From the NCBI GenBank assembly GCA_934270345.1, contig CAKQPT010000013.1, positions 1 through 64,000 on the forward strand: 64,000 nt of DNA, in the 5' to 3' direction. The notes beneath the pieces are model-generated. The model saw only the letters and a list, made by a program, of their open reading frames with translations, ran no database searches and was not told the DNA's origin. The stretch comes from an uncultured Oribacterium sp. (GTDB taxonomy: Bacteria; Bacillota; Clostridia; Lachnospirales; Lachnospiraceae). Shown one piece after another: positions 42,700-50,564 of the stretch (position 1 is its first letter; the number at the start of each line of letters is the position of its first letter). Made by a program: the position numbers and the translations under genes.

Positions 42700-44540
42700 T
42701 ATATACCTCCGCTTATCCTTCGCCTGCCTTGCGGCTTCGGCATCTGATATTCTTCTGCGTTCGTCATGAGCTGCGGTGGGTTGATTGCTTCCATAACTGC
42801 TTGCGCGTAGTTTCTACAATCGAGCGGCTCGTTTCTCTTATGGTCGCTGTCTACGATTTCCCACGCTGTAACTGCGCGACCTTTTCGGAACCTGACCACC
42901 ATCTTCTCCGATGTGAGTCCTTTGAAATAAGCCTCATCATATCCGGTTCCCTCGTTCAACGGAAAGTGACAATAGTTCGGTCCTTCTGTCGTTACACGTA
43001 GGCGCTGATAAAGAAGTGCTTTTCCATTGTCAACTCCGACTATGAAAAGCGGAGTTTTCTCTCTGTTGTTTTTTGTTGGGTTTCTTAGGTACGGTGTGTC
43101 CGGTCCGCCTTTTCCCTTTAGGGCCCACACGCGGCGTTCCCATCTTTGCTTTGTGAATGCATATACCTCATTCGAGTGGTGGCCTCCAGAGTCAATGAAA
43201 GCTGCAGCAATTCTGAGCCCGGTTCCATCGCGCTTGTAAAATGTTGTTTGTAAAAGCATATCGAGGTCTCGCCATACCTGTTCTCCCAACATGTCTCCGA
43301 ATATTTTTTGGTATCGGATTCCCCAGCTTTCCTTACCGATACCCCATCCGACGATTTCGATTTCAAAGCGGTCATCCTGTGTATCGATACCAGCCGTAAG
43401 CACAAGAACGCCATCCGGGACCTGTGCATCGTACATTTCACGCCGCGACATGATCTCATCTTCTTCGATGCGCTCTCCGCGCTCTTCCCATGGCATTCCA
43501 AGCTCAGTGTTAACCCAAACTTTCAGACCTTCGGGATTCCCCTGCTTCATCTGTTCGTTTGCGATAAGGAATTTTTGAACTATCTCCTTCCACGAGCAAA
43601 AAGTTGAAGCGAGTGTATTCAGGTGAAATCCTCTCGCTTCTGCTCCTGGATTGGCTGCAATGAATTTTCCAAAGTGGCTCTGCTCCTTCCACTCATATTC
43701 GCCGAACTCTTCTCCGCAGACTGAGCACTTCATTCGTATACCGGCGTCCAGATTGTCTTTATCGAAAATGATATTCGACCATTCCATCGGCTGAAGGCAT
43801 CCACATGAAGGGCACGGAACATTCCATTCCTCTTGTGTGCTTTGGTTGAATTCGGTTTCTATTCGGCTGTCACCTTTGATGACGGGTGTTGACACCATAA
43901 CCGTCTTCTTATCCCAAAATGTAGTTTGTCTTTTTTGAGCAAGTGATAAAGGGTCGCCCTCCGTCCCTGCCGTCTTTGGATATCTATCAACCTCATCGGC
44001 AAGGAGCACCTTGATTGGTCGAGAAGCAAGGCCGGTAGCGCTATTTGCTCCGACGATCGTAATATGGCCGCCCGGGAAATTCTTTTTCAGAATCGTATTT
44101 CCGGCGTAGCGGCTCTTTACATCAACCAGCCCTTTTAGTTCTGGCGTATCGCGAAGCATTGGAGCTAATCGATCTTTAGAGAACGTCTGGCCCATATCGA
44201 GCGTTGGCTGCATTACAAGGATTGGAGCTGGCGCGTAGTCCATGTAATAGCCAAGCGTGTTTAGGATGAATGCGTCGGTCTTCCCGATCTGCGCTGCTGA
44301 CATGATCACAACCTTGCGCACATGTGGATCTCCGATAGCATCCATGATCTCCCTCTGATACGGCGCTTTTTCCGTGTGCCATCTTCCCGGTTCAGCGGAT
44401 GCCTCCGGGGAAAGCATTCTGTATTCATCAGCCCATTGCGACAAAGTGAGTTCTGGCGGCGGTTTCAAAACAGAAACGCATCGCGCAAGCATATCGAATG
44501 TGTCTTTCGGTATATTAATCAGCGTCCTCTTTTCCATCAT
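42699..44540 (-). CDS. Terminase large subunit (GpA family)
   Basis: Protein of 613 residues. ATPase motor: QIGKTDAFILNTLGYYMDYA (Walker A region near residue 90), VLLADEVDRYPKTA (Walker B), and a Zn-binding CPSCGCLQP ... CSVCG in the middle. A nuclease part follows with TAGIDTQDDRFEIEIVGWG and FIDSGGHHSNEVYAF. Packs DNA into the head. Start 44540 (GAGGAG 5 nt ahead) is preferred over 44567. The 5' end overlaps the small-subunit gene. Confidence 0.95.
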   Translation of the reverse strand: MMEKRTLINIPKDTFDMLARCVSVLKPPPELTLSQWADEYRMLSPEASAEPGRWHTEKAPYQREIMDAIGDPHVRKVVIMSAAQIGKTDAFILNTLGYYMDYAPAPILVMQPTLDMGQTFSKDRLAPMLRDTPELKGLVDVKSRYAGNTILKKNFPGGHITIVGANSATGLASRPIKVLLADEVDRYPKTAGTEGDPLSLAQKRQTTFWDKKTVMVSTPVIKGDSRIETEFNQSTQEEWNVPCPSCGCLQPMEWSNIIFDKDNLDAGIRMKCSVCGEEFGEYEWKEQSHFGKFIAANPGAEARGFHLNTLASTFCSWKEIVQKFLIANEQMKQGNPEGLKVWVNTELGMPWEERGERIEEDEIMSRREMYDAQVPDGVLVLTAGIDTQDDRFEIEIVGWGIGKESWGIRYQKIFGDMLGEQVWRDLDMLLQTTFYKRDGTGLRIAAAFIDSGGHHSNEVYAFTKQRWERRVWALKGKGGPDTPYLRNPTKNNREKTPLFIVGVDNGKALLYQRLRVTTEGPNYCHFPLNEGTGYDEAYFKGLTSEKMVVRFRKGRAVTAWEIVDSDHKRNEPLDCRNYAQAVMEAINPPQLMTNAEEYQMPKPQGRRRISGGI

Positions 44541-45000
44541 CCGACTCCTCGATTTCAGAAAGCGCATTGCGATAGTCGCTTATTTCCTCCATCGCTTCAT
44601 CTATTCCAACTTTTAGGGCATCGAATATTTTCGCCTGATCGCTTCCAAGTGCGGCTATCTGTGGCGATAGCTTTGCAGGAAGTGCGAGCATTCTCGACCT
44701 AATGTTTAAAAAAATCGTCTTTAGGCCGGTCTCTATATCCTCCGTCCTGTGCAGATTCTTTTTAAGTAGGTCGTTCTCGTATTCAGCTGCTTCTCGTTTT
44801 GCTTTTGTAAGTTTGGTTTTCTCGTCGTTTAATTCTGAACTTCCATGTCGGAGATAACCAATGTACCGGACGATAGATGATTGGAGGTCGTATAATCCGG
44901 GCTGCTCCTCTTTTATGATCCCTTCATCTCGTAGCTGCCTAACTCTTCGAGGCGTCAAGTTTAGATATCTGGCTATCACCTTGTCAGTGTACAGTCTCAT
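44515..45000 (-). CDS. Nu1-type DNA packaging protein
   Basis: Protein of 161 residues from MRLYTDKVIARYLNLTPRRV (HTH at about 5-30), then coiled-coil helices (KTKLTKAKREAAEYENDLLK). It fits the Nu1/small-terminase type that recognises the packaging site. Start 45000 overlaps the previous gene by 17 nt. Confidence 0.78.
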   Translation of the reverse strand: MRLYTDKVIARYLNLTPRRVRQLRDEGIIKEEQPGLYDLQSSIVRYIGYLRHGSSELNDEKTKLTKAKREAAEYENDLLKKNLHRTEDIETGLKTIFLNIRSRMLALPAKLSPQIAALGSDQAKIFDALKVGIDEAMEEISDYRNALSEIEESDDGKEDAD

Positions 45001-45745
45001 CAAAACCACCCTCGTCAATCTCGATATCAGGGACATCGACTGCACCGGTAGCTCTCATTCTCATAATCTCAAGTCGTTCTCTTTCGAGTTTCATTCTCTC
45101 GTCGGATTCTTCAAGAGACCTGAGTGCGTTCGCTATAGTGGCGATTCTTCCCTGTACCTTGTATAAAGCCTCGTCAAGTTTCATGACTCTGTTGAAAGCC
45201 GTATCCTTCGAATACATGCCAAGCTTTTGAATTGCGCCATCTGCACTTCCCTCTTCTTCACCCGGCATTCTCATGTCCATGAGTTTCTCGAGAAAAAGTT
45301 CGTCGCTCTTCTTGCTTTCGTACTCTGCAATTTTCGTAAGGATTCTGTGCTCTCGTACTTTGAGGATCATCATCTCGTGTCGCAGGGCTTCCCTTCCTTT
45401 AATTGGAGCTTTTTGTGCTATCTCTTTTTCAGAGTCAGAAAGCATGTCAAAAAATATCTTTGAGTAAGCGCCGTCCTTCTCGGCATTCTTATTTCCTTTT
45501 GGCGGGCCGTGGTGGTGCCCGGCCGCGTTCCTGTGGCCCTTGCAGTTTTGGTTTCCTGGTTTCGCTCCCGCTTTCCTTTTCGGGATAGAAGCTTCCCATT
45601 CATCTTCTTTTTTCCACTTGCGAACATCGTCAAAAGACGCTCCGACTTCTTCAGCAATGGTCCGCAGTTTTGCATCGCCGCCATTACTTTTTCTTTCGAT
45701 GAAGATTGCTTTGGCGGTGTCGCGCTTCGCATTCCGCTCTGCCAT
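44984..45745 (-). CDS. Terminase small subunit
   Basis: Protein of 253 residues. An N-terminal HTH of the phage terminase type (LRTIAEEVGASFDDVRKWKK) is followed by GNQNCKGHRNAAGHHHGPPK and GNKNAEKDGAYSKIFFDML, the usual XtmA/PBSX-like linker, then helices. With the adjacent Nu1-like protein this phage has two small-terminase-type genes in a row; which one marks the DNA end is unclear. Confidence 0.85.
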   Translation of the reverse strand: MAERNAKRDTAKAIFIERKSNGGDAKLRTIAEEVGASFDDVRKWKKEDEWEASIPKRKAGAKPGNQNCKGHRNAAGHHHGPPKGNKNAEKDGAYSKIFFDMLSDSEKEIAQKAPIKGREALRHEMMILKVREHRILTKIAEYESKKSDELFLEKLMDMRMPGEEEGSADGAIQKLGMYSKDTAFNRVMKLDEALYKVQGRIATIANALRSLEESDERMKLERERLEIMRMRATGAVDVPDIEIDEGGFDETVH

Positions 45746-45774
45746 CTTTCTTCACCTCCATGAATAAATTCGGA

Positions 45775-45845
45775 TTGGAACCATCGGACTCGAACCGATT
45801 ACCCTATCATTCGTTGATCGTGCTTCCATCTACACCAATGTTCCA
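45775..45845 (-). other. Degenerate tRNA-like element
   Basis: The minus strand has a 5-bp acceptor-like end (GGAAC/GTTCC), a D-arm with GTGT/GCAC and GG in the loop, and a perfect T-arm (ATCGG TTCGAGT CCGAT). The anticodon arm is not canonical: the best pairing is ATCA/TGAT around a 5-nt loop with no U33. A pseudo-tRNA or tRNA mimic, 27 bp or so upstream of the terminase genes. Confidence 0.5.
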
Positions 45846-45948
45846 TAATGCGGCCAGTGGCCGCCTGGAGTATTTCTATTCCGGCTTTGCTCCCCTCCGG
45901 TGCTGTCAGAGAAAAACCTCCGGCAACTGTTTAGCAAAAACACCAATT

Positions 45949-45978
45949 AAAAAACCGGTGGCATGTTCGCCATCGGTT
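45949..45978 (-). terminator. Second of two tandem terminators ahead of the packaging genes
   Basis: A 10-bp stem AACCGATGGC/GCCACCGGTT with one wobble pair and 6-nt loop, then TTTTTT on the minus strand. Confidence 0.85.
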
Positions 45979-45991
45979 CGCAGCATGTTGC

Positions 45992-46026
45992 AATAAAAGA
46001 CGCGGGGCCTCGAAGGTATCCCGCGT
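45992..46026 (-). terminator. First of two tandem terminators ahead of the packaging genes
   Basis: Stem ACGCGGG/CCCGCGT, then CTTTTATT on the minus strand, about 30 bp downstream of AT-rich promoter-like sequence (TATTATAAA near 46049-46055). A promoter-terminator-terminator-late-genes order suggests antitermination control. Confidence 0.75.
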
Positions 46027-46707
46027 TCGCACCATGCGTTCAAATTTTTATAATACTAAAATAGCACATTTACCTTGCGAAAACTGCTAAACTTTTTGAA
46101 ATTCATTTTTTGACCCCCATTCACTTTTTCCGGCCAGCCTCGGGGAAATCCGTTTTTTTACCTCATACCTAGAAAAATTTTGCGCTTTCGAACCCGTAGT
46201 CCAAGGGAAGTGGCCAGCAGGACCCACCGATGGAAGGGGGACCGATGGGGAGAGAAAGTAAAGAAAGAGAGGCCGGCCGGAGCCGGCCTCCTGTCCTGCT
46301 GCCGCTGTTTTCCGGTGGTCTCCCGGCCTGCTGCCGTCATTGTGTAGTGGTTATTCTCTGAGTATGTCGCGAGGCTGGCCGTCTCTCTTCTCCCTTGACT
46401 CTTCTCTCTCATCCGTAGGTTTCTCTCCCTTCATCGCCGCCGGTCCTGCTGCCGCTGTTTTCCGTGGATCTTCCTGCCTGCTGCAGCTGATCCGGTTCCA
46501 TCCTCTGTGGCTGATGCTGTGGATCTTCTGGCCGGTCGTCGGTGTTGGTTCTGCCGATTGTCTCCGGCTGCCGGTGGCCTGCTGCAGTTGTTCAATCGGT
46601 TGCCAGGATGGAAGGAAAGAAACCTACGGAAGAAAGAAAAGAGTCAAGGGAGAAAAGAAAGAGCGTCCGGCCCCTGCTGCCGGTCGATCTCTTCCTATAA
46701 GCGCCAC
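46027..46707. other. Repeat-rich non-coding region
   Basis: No convincing gene on either strand in about 680 bp. It holds a long inverted repeat, six copies of CCTGCTGC(C/A)G, and two copies of the longer CTGCTGCCGCTGTTTTCCG (46297 and 46447). Frames open here are Arg/Ser/Cys-rich and lack ribosome binding sites. The left end contains the AT-rich promoter-like stretch before the tandem terminators. Confidence 0.6.
46383..46665. repeat. Long imperfect inverted repeat
   Basis: Arms 46383-46432 and 46610-46665 are reverse complements at roughly 80-85%, with perfect cores of 15 (TCTCCCTTGACTCTT) and 13 (TCCGTAGGTTTCT). Most mismatches are C-T. The arms are about 180 bp apart. Confidence 0.75.
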
Positions 46708-46736
46708 AAAAAAGCGCCGGCACTTCTGCCCGCGCT
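46708..46736 (-). terminator. Terminator of the ribbon-helix-helix gene
   Basis: AGCGC-G-GGCA loop TGCC-G-GCGCT then TTTTTT on the minus strand, right after the stop codon. Confidence 0.88.
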
Positions 46737-46742
46737 TCCGCT

Positions 46743-46937
46743 TCAGTTCTCGTTGTCCCGCTCCAGCTTCTCATTTATGGCCGCCTCGATCCATACGGAT
46801 TTCGAGACGCCGGCCCGATCTGCTGCAGCCTGGACCCTGTTTTTAATTCCTCTAGTGAACAATAGATTGATCCGGTCCCGGTTTTCGTCGGTCCATTTCT
46901 GCTGCCGCCGGTTCCGTTTCTGTTTGTCCTCAGGCAT
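46743..46937 (-). CDS. Ribbon-helix-helix (Arc/CopG-type) DNA-binding protein
   Basis: Protein of 64 residues. NRRQQKWTDENRDRINLLF then KNRVQAAADRAGVSKSVWIE fits the strand-helix-helix fold. Dimers of such proteins bind short palindromes. It is transcribed divergently from the plus-strand cargo array, with three copies of ATAATGCGCA between them as candidate operators. Likely autoregulator and repressor of the array. Confidence 0.8.
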   Translation of the reverse strand: MPEDKQKRNRRQQKWTDENRDRINLLFTRGIKNRVQAAADRAGVSKSVWIEAAINEKLERDNEN

Positions 46938-46986
46938 TCAATCACCCCCTACGCCCCTTTTATATATTATATATATTTATATCGTC

Positions 46987-47066
46987 GTGCGCATTATGCA
47001 ACTTGCACAACCGGATAATGCGCACTTTGTCGAATTTGCCGTATTGACGTTTGGACATAATGCGCA
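46987..47066. promoter_or_regulatory. Operator-like half-sites between divergent genes
   Basis: GTGCGCATTAT (46987-46997) and ATAATGCGCAC (47015-47025) form a perfect 11-bp inverted repeat; a third half-site ATAATGCGCA is at 47057-47066, exactly 42 bp (four turns) from the second. A plus-strand promoter-like TTGGAC-16-TATAGG overlaps the third copy. Confidence 0.65.
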
Positions 47067-47129
47067 GTACGATATAGGCACAACGAAAGAGCAACAGGCG
47101 CAAGCCTAGAAGCATAAGGAGGTATGGAC

Positions 47130-47645
47130 ATGATGAGAAAATACTTTAAAGCCGTATGGACCGCTGAGGAGTGCAAGGCGAGATTCAAGGATTTAGTAAA
47201 GAAGCTGCATCCGGATAATAACCCGGATCATGATACTACCGAGGAATTTAAAGAAATGTCTTCAGAGTTCCGGGCTGTATATGATGAGCTGAAGGATGTG
47301 CACCGCCGGAAGGACGACGGCACAACCTACACTGAGACCCGCCAAGAATATAAGGCGACCGACAACGGCGAGGAGTTCGAACGAGTTTTCACTACACTCT
47401 ATAGCATGGCCGGCCTTCAGATTCAGATTTCCGGATCGTGGTTATGGGTATCCGGTAACACCTACGAGCACCGGGATGAGATCAAGGCGACCGGCTGCCA
47501 GTGGTCGAAGACTCACAAGCAATGGTATTACACCTCTACGAAGAGCCGGAAGCGCCGCACACATACAAGCATGGATAAGATCATCGCGAAGTACGGCGCC
47601 GAGATGTATACGAGTACCGGATCGGCTGCAGCATTAACCGCATAA
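47130..47645 (+). CDS. J-domain-like protein of the cargo array
   Basis: Protein of 171 residues. N-terminal J-like domain (about 1-60) with the HPD signature in DLVKKLHPDNNPDHDTT, then a linker and a C-terminal domain (QIQISGSWLWVSGNTYEHRD, then KATGCQWSKTHKQWYYTSTK). HPD stimulates Hsp70/DnaK ATPase in true J-proteins, so this may recruit host DnaK. Start 47130 is chosen because AGGAGG is 7 nt ahead; 47124 abuts it. First gene of the plus-strand array. Confidence 0.8.
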   Translation: MMRKYFKAVWTAEECKARFKDLVKKLHPDNNPDHDTTEEFKEMSSEFRAVYDELKDVHRRKDDGTTYTETRQEYKATDNGEEFERVFTTLYSMAGLQIQISGSWLWVSGNTYEHRDEIKATGCQWSKTHKQWYYTSTKSRKRRTHTSMDKIIAKYGAEMYTSTGSAAALTA

Positions 47646-47744
47646 CCCGCAAGGCCGACGCATCAAGCGTCGCCGGTGCAAGCCCGGCCGCCCATCCAGG
47701 CGGGCGCTCATGGGTTCAACCCGTTTCAAGAAGGAGGCAAACAA

Positions 47745-47933
47745 ATGATCAAGTATAAATACAAAAATTTGTCCGGAATATGGCACGTATTCAAGGACGA
47801 AGGCCACGCGAGATGCTCATATAGAACATTTCAGCACGAAAACGACCTGTTTAATGGTTGTTGGTTTGGGGATCGCGGCAAATATGAAAAGCTGGCAGCG
47901 TACGACGGCAAGACGAAGCTTTACGAACTGTAA
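47745..47933 (+). CDS. Small cargo-array protein, 62 residues
   Basis: Starts MIKYKYKNLSGIWHVFKDEG after AAGGAGG (8 nt); hydrophilic and aromatic, with CSYRTFQHENDLFNGCWFGD. The 100-bp leader holds several short hairpins (CGACGC/GCGTCG, GGGTT/AACCC). Unknown function. Confidence 0.7.
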   Translation: MIKYKYKNLSGIWHVFKDEGHARCSYRTFQHENDLFNGCWFGDRGKYEKLAAYDGKTKLYEL

Positions 47934-47950
47934 TAAACGGAGGTAGGAAG

Positions 47951-48235
47951 ATGAAGAATCTAGAGTACACGGCAACACATGAGCAGGCTGCAGAGCTGGA
48001 GGGCCTTGCATATTGGATCGCAGAACAGGCATACACCCGGGAACGTTACCCGGATGACACCGACACACTAGAGCAGGCCGACATAACGATACGATTCGCT
48101 TTCGAACAGCTTGACAGAATGCGCGTTCCGTTCTGGGTACAAAAAGCCGTTGTCGGATGGGCGCGCGAGTGGAGAAACTGGAAGCGTGAAGATATCAAAT
48201 CAGCGATGGAACGGAAGAACATAGTTTTTCAGTAA
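47951..48235 (+). CDS. Cargo-array protein, 94 residues
   Basis: MKNLEYTATHEQAAELEGLA then WVQKAVVGWAREWRNWKRED; predicted helical, Trp-rich near the end. ACGGAGG precedes the ATG. No family recognised. Follows the 62-residue gene by 17 bp. Confidence 0.68.
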   Translation: MKNLEYTATHEQAAELEGLAYWIAEQAYTRERYPDDTDTLEQADITIRFAFEQLDRMRVPFWVQKAVVGWAREWRNWKREDIKSAMERKNIVFQ

Positions 48236-48315
48236 TACGATTTACCGTCGGCGTAAGTGGAACCCGGGGCCATATCCGGGCGGCGGCTTCAAAAAAACAT
48301 AAAGGAGGATACAAC

Positions 48316-48483
48316 ATGAAGCTTTTTATAAATGACCGGTTTATTGGCCGGGTGGTTAGTTACGAACAGGACCGCGAGCGCGGCGGGTGGCGTTTCATCC
48401 TGGAGGATCGCGCCGAGTTATTCATCTCGTTCTCAAATATCCGGTTTTTCAATACTCCGGATCTTGACATCATCACGAAATAA
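48316..48483 (+). CDS. Cargo-array protein, 55 residues
   Basis: MKLFINDRFIGRVVSYEQDR ... SFSNIRFFNTPDLDIITK, a small beta-type protein. AAAGGAGG is 7 nt ahead of the ATG, and the stop codon is itself part of the next gene's AAGGAGG. Unknown function. Confidence 0.68.
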   Translation: MKLFINDRFIGRVVSYEQDRERGGWRFILEDRAELFISFSNIRFFNTPDLDIITK

Positions 48484-48495
48484 GGAGGCCGGAAC

Positions 48496-48864
48496 ATGAC
48501 ACTAGAAGAAGCACTGAAGCGGATCGAGGAGCTGGAGGCAGAGAACAGAAGTCTTAAAGCAAAATATGAAAAGCCGCTCACCTGGAATTTGCCGAGCTAC
48601 TACATCACGAACGGAACCCGCAAGAATGTGATCGAAGTATATTTCGACGCGATGCCGGGCACCGGATACATCAACGAACTGAAGAACACATTGAAAATGC
48701 GTTGGAACAGTAAGAAAAAATGTTGGTACGGATTCGTTACACGAAACGATGTTTCGTACATCCTGCAGGACGGGAAAACGGAGGACGCGAAGCCGGACGA
48801 CCTGAAGACCGATGATGATGGTTTCATCATCCAGGACGAAGATCCATTCGAGATGCCAGCATAA
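48496..48864 (+). CDS. Coiled-coil protein with a W-K-WY domain
   Basis: Protein of 122 residues. A short coiled coil (LEEALKRIEELEAENRSLKA), then a domain whose LKMRWNSKKKCWYGFVTRND resembles KATGCQWSKTHKQWYYTSTK in the J-domain-like protein of this array. An acidic tail follows. AAGGAGG precedes the ATG. Unknown function; the shared segment suggests a common partner. Confidence 0.68.
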   Translation: MTLEEALKRIEELEAENRSLKAKYEKPLTWNLPSYYITNGTRKNVIEVYFDAMPGTGYINELKNTLKMRWNSKKKCWYGFVTRNDVSYILQDGKTEDAKPDDLKTDDDGFIIQDEDPFEMPA

Positions 48865-48955
48865 AAACGGACTGCCGGAGAGAATCACCCGGATCGTTAC
48901 CGGCGGCAGCCATCCCGCAGAAAGCGGACATTCAAAAACAAAGGAGGATTACAAA

Positions 48956-49243
48956 ATGCATAAACTCGCACTTACAGCCGCTTATATCTCAATTATGGCG
49001 GCGTCAACCTTCGGGCCAATCCGGTCCACCGCTTACCCGCTCGCGGGCATCGTCGTTTCGGTCGATCGTCCATCGGACACCGTAACATTCGAAACGGCCG
49101 GCGGTATGCTTTACAGCATTACAGAATGTGAGGACTGGGAGCCGGGCGACTTGATCGCCTGCACCATGGACGACAACGGGACGCCGGAAGACGTGACCGA
49201 CGACGCCATAACAGAATACAGATACAGCGGTTACGTGTTTTGA
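48956..49243 (+). CDS. Cargo-array protein with a signal-like N-terminus
   Basis: Protein of 95 residues, start 48956 (AAAGGAGG 8 nt ahead). The N-terminal 25 residues are hydrophobic (MHKLALTAAYISIMAASTFG), then an OB-like small domain (VVSVDRPSDTVTFETAGGML) and an acidic end. It may be exported. Unknown function. Confidence 0.65.
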   Translation: MHKLALTAAYISIMAASTFGPIRSTAYPLAGIVVSVDRPSDTVTFETAGGMLYSITECEDWEPGDLIACTMDDNGTPEDVTDDAITEYRYSGYVF

Positions 49244-49303
49244 CCGTTGCCCGTCGCCGGTCGATACTGGTGGCGGGATTCACTAGAGTAAACGGAGGTA
49301 TTC

Positions 49304-49801
49304 ATGTATCAGGAAGATAAAGACATTTTCAACGCTCCTGTGAATAACAGAATAAAGGATCTGAGAGAAATCGCCGGAATCATCCCGGCGTTATGCAAGG
49401 TTTTTCGAGAGTTTGACGGAAAAGTTTACAATGTCCGGTTTGATAGGACGATCAATGATGTTTCTGACCGGCGGATCTTCGTAGACAAACGGAGCTACAC
49501 GATTGATCTATACACCTACTTAAAGTCTTCTCCTGGCAACATCACAACCATTGCGCAATTCAAGCGTGAGGATATGAGGGACGGGAAACGGATTCCGGCC
49601 GACAAGGTGATTGAATCTGCGAGATCGTACAGGGAGAAGTACTTGCAAGAAGCTTACTACCTGGAATCAAACAAGGAACAGTTGTATCAAGCGCGGGAAT
49701 ACATTCGGCAGGCAGTCGATAATCTCAATAAATACATGGATAGCATACCGTATGTAGCTAGAGAGCTCTATAAAATTCCGTACCAGGTTAGAACGTACTG
49801 A
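49304..49801 (+). CDS. Cargo-array protein, 165 residues
   Basis: MYQEDKDIFNAPVNNRIKDL, then beta/alpha segments (VRFDRTINDVSDRRIFVDKR) and a C-terminal helix (EQLYQAREYIRQAVDNLNKY). ACGGAGG precedes the ATG. No family recognised. Confidence 0.65.
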   Translation: MYQEDKDIFNAPVNNRIKDLREIAGIIPALCKVFREFDGKVYNVRFDRTINDVSDRRIFVDKRSYTIDLYTYLKSSPGNITTIAQFKREDMRDGKRIPADKVIESARSYREKYLQEAYYLESNKEQLYQAREYIRQAVDNLNKYMDSIPYVARELYKIPYQVRTY

Positions 49802-49913
49802 ATAAATTCCGCCGCCGGTCGGAACAAAACCGGCAAAAACAAATTGTTACCGCTACGGAAACGTATTAGAATAAATACAAAATGAATTGGCCGAAATGCC
49901 AAAGGAGGAACAC

Positions 49914-50504
49914 ATGAGGAGATGGACATTGTACGACGAAGAATATGGATGCAGAGCTGATCTAGGCATCGTGGAATCCGGTGATAAGCACGAAGCTGCA
50001 TTACGGCTTGCGTCTATGATCCAGGACGGTGACGAATTCACTACGTGGAAGGTGATTAATGATACTATCTACGGATTTAGTACCGGTTGTGGGTACCTTG
50101 GCGGCGAATGGAACTGCGACGACTCGCGAGAGGAGATGTGGGATGCTTCGAAATCATGTAGAGAATTCTCCGTTGAGGAGCTCGCCGATGCAAGTAAAGC
50201 ATGGGTCAATGGTACGCCTTACGATTTAGATACAATCGAGGATTCATTCGATATCATTCACGAAATAGACAGGGCTACTTTCCACCGGAAGTTTCCGGAC
50301 GCAAGTACATACGGCGATGAATTCGGAGATATTGATGGTTATCTCGAAAACGGGGCGGTTTTATTCGGACAGGATTGCGACGATTGCGGTAGCTACAAGA
50401 TCGACAATTACCAAAGATATTGTCCGGTTTACAAGGCTACGGATTACGACGAGAACGGAGAAGCCGCGGAGCTTCAGCCTATCGGATATGTAGTCGGTTA
50501 TTAA
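49914..50504 (+). CDS. Cargo-array protein, paralogue A
   Basis: Protein of 196 residues, start 49914 (AAAGGAGG 6 nt ahead). The first 45 residues (RRWTLYDEEYGCRADLGIVE, then KHEAALRLASMIQDGDEFTT) are clearly related to those of the next gene. The rest is acidic and unlike it (FDIIHEIDRATFHRKFPDAS). It ends with QPIGYVVGY. Unknown function. The leader with AATTGGCCG...TGCCAAAGGAGG is also repeated at the next gene. Confidence 0.68.
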   Translation: MRRWTLYDEEYGCRADLGIVESGDKHEAALRLASMIQDGDEFTTWKVINDTIYGFSTGCGYLGGEWNCDDSREEMWDASKSCREFSVEELADASKAWVNGTPYDLDTIEDSFDIIHEIDRATFHRKFPDASTYGDEFGDIDGYLENGAVLFGQDCDDCGSYKIDNYQRYCPVYKATDYDENGEAAELQPIGYVVGY

Positions 50505-50564
50505 TTTCATTTTATGGTAACGCATTGGTAAAAACAAATTGGCCCTGTGCCAAAGGAGGGTTTT

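Noticed and set aside
46340-47109. Plus-strand frames of 168 and 200 residues over the repeat region
   Set aside because: The products are Arg/Cys/Ser-rich repeats without domains or ribosome binding sites, and they overlap the ribbon-helix-helix gene and its operators in antisense.
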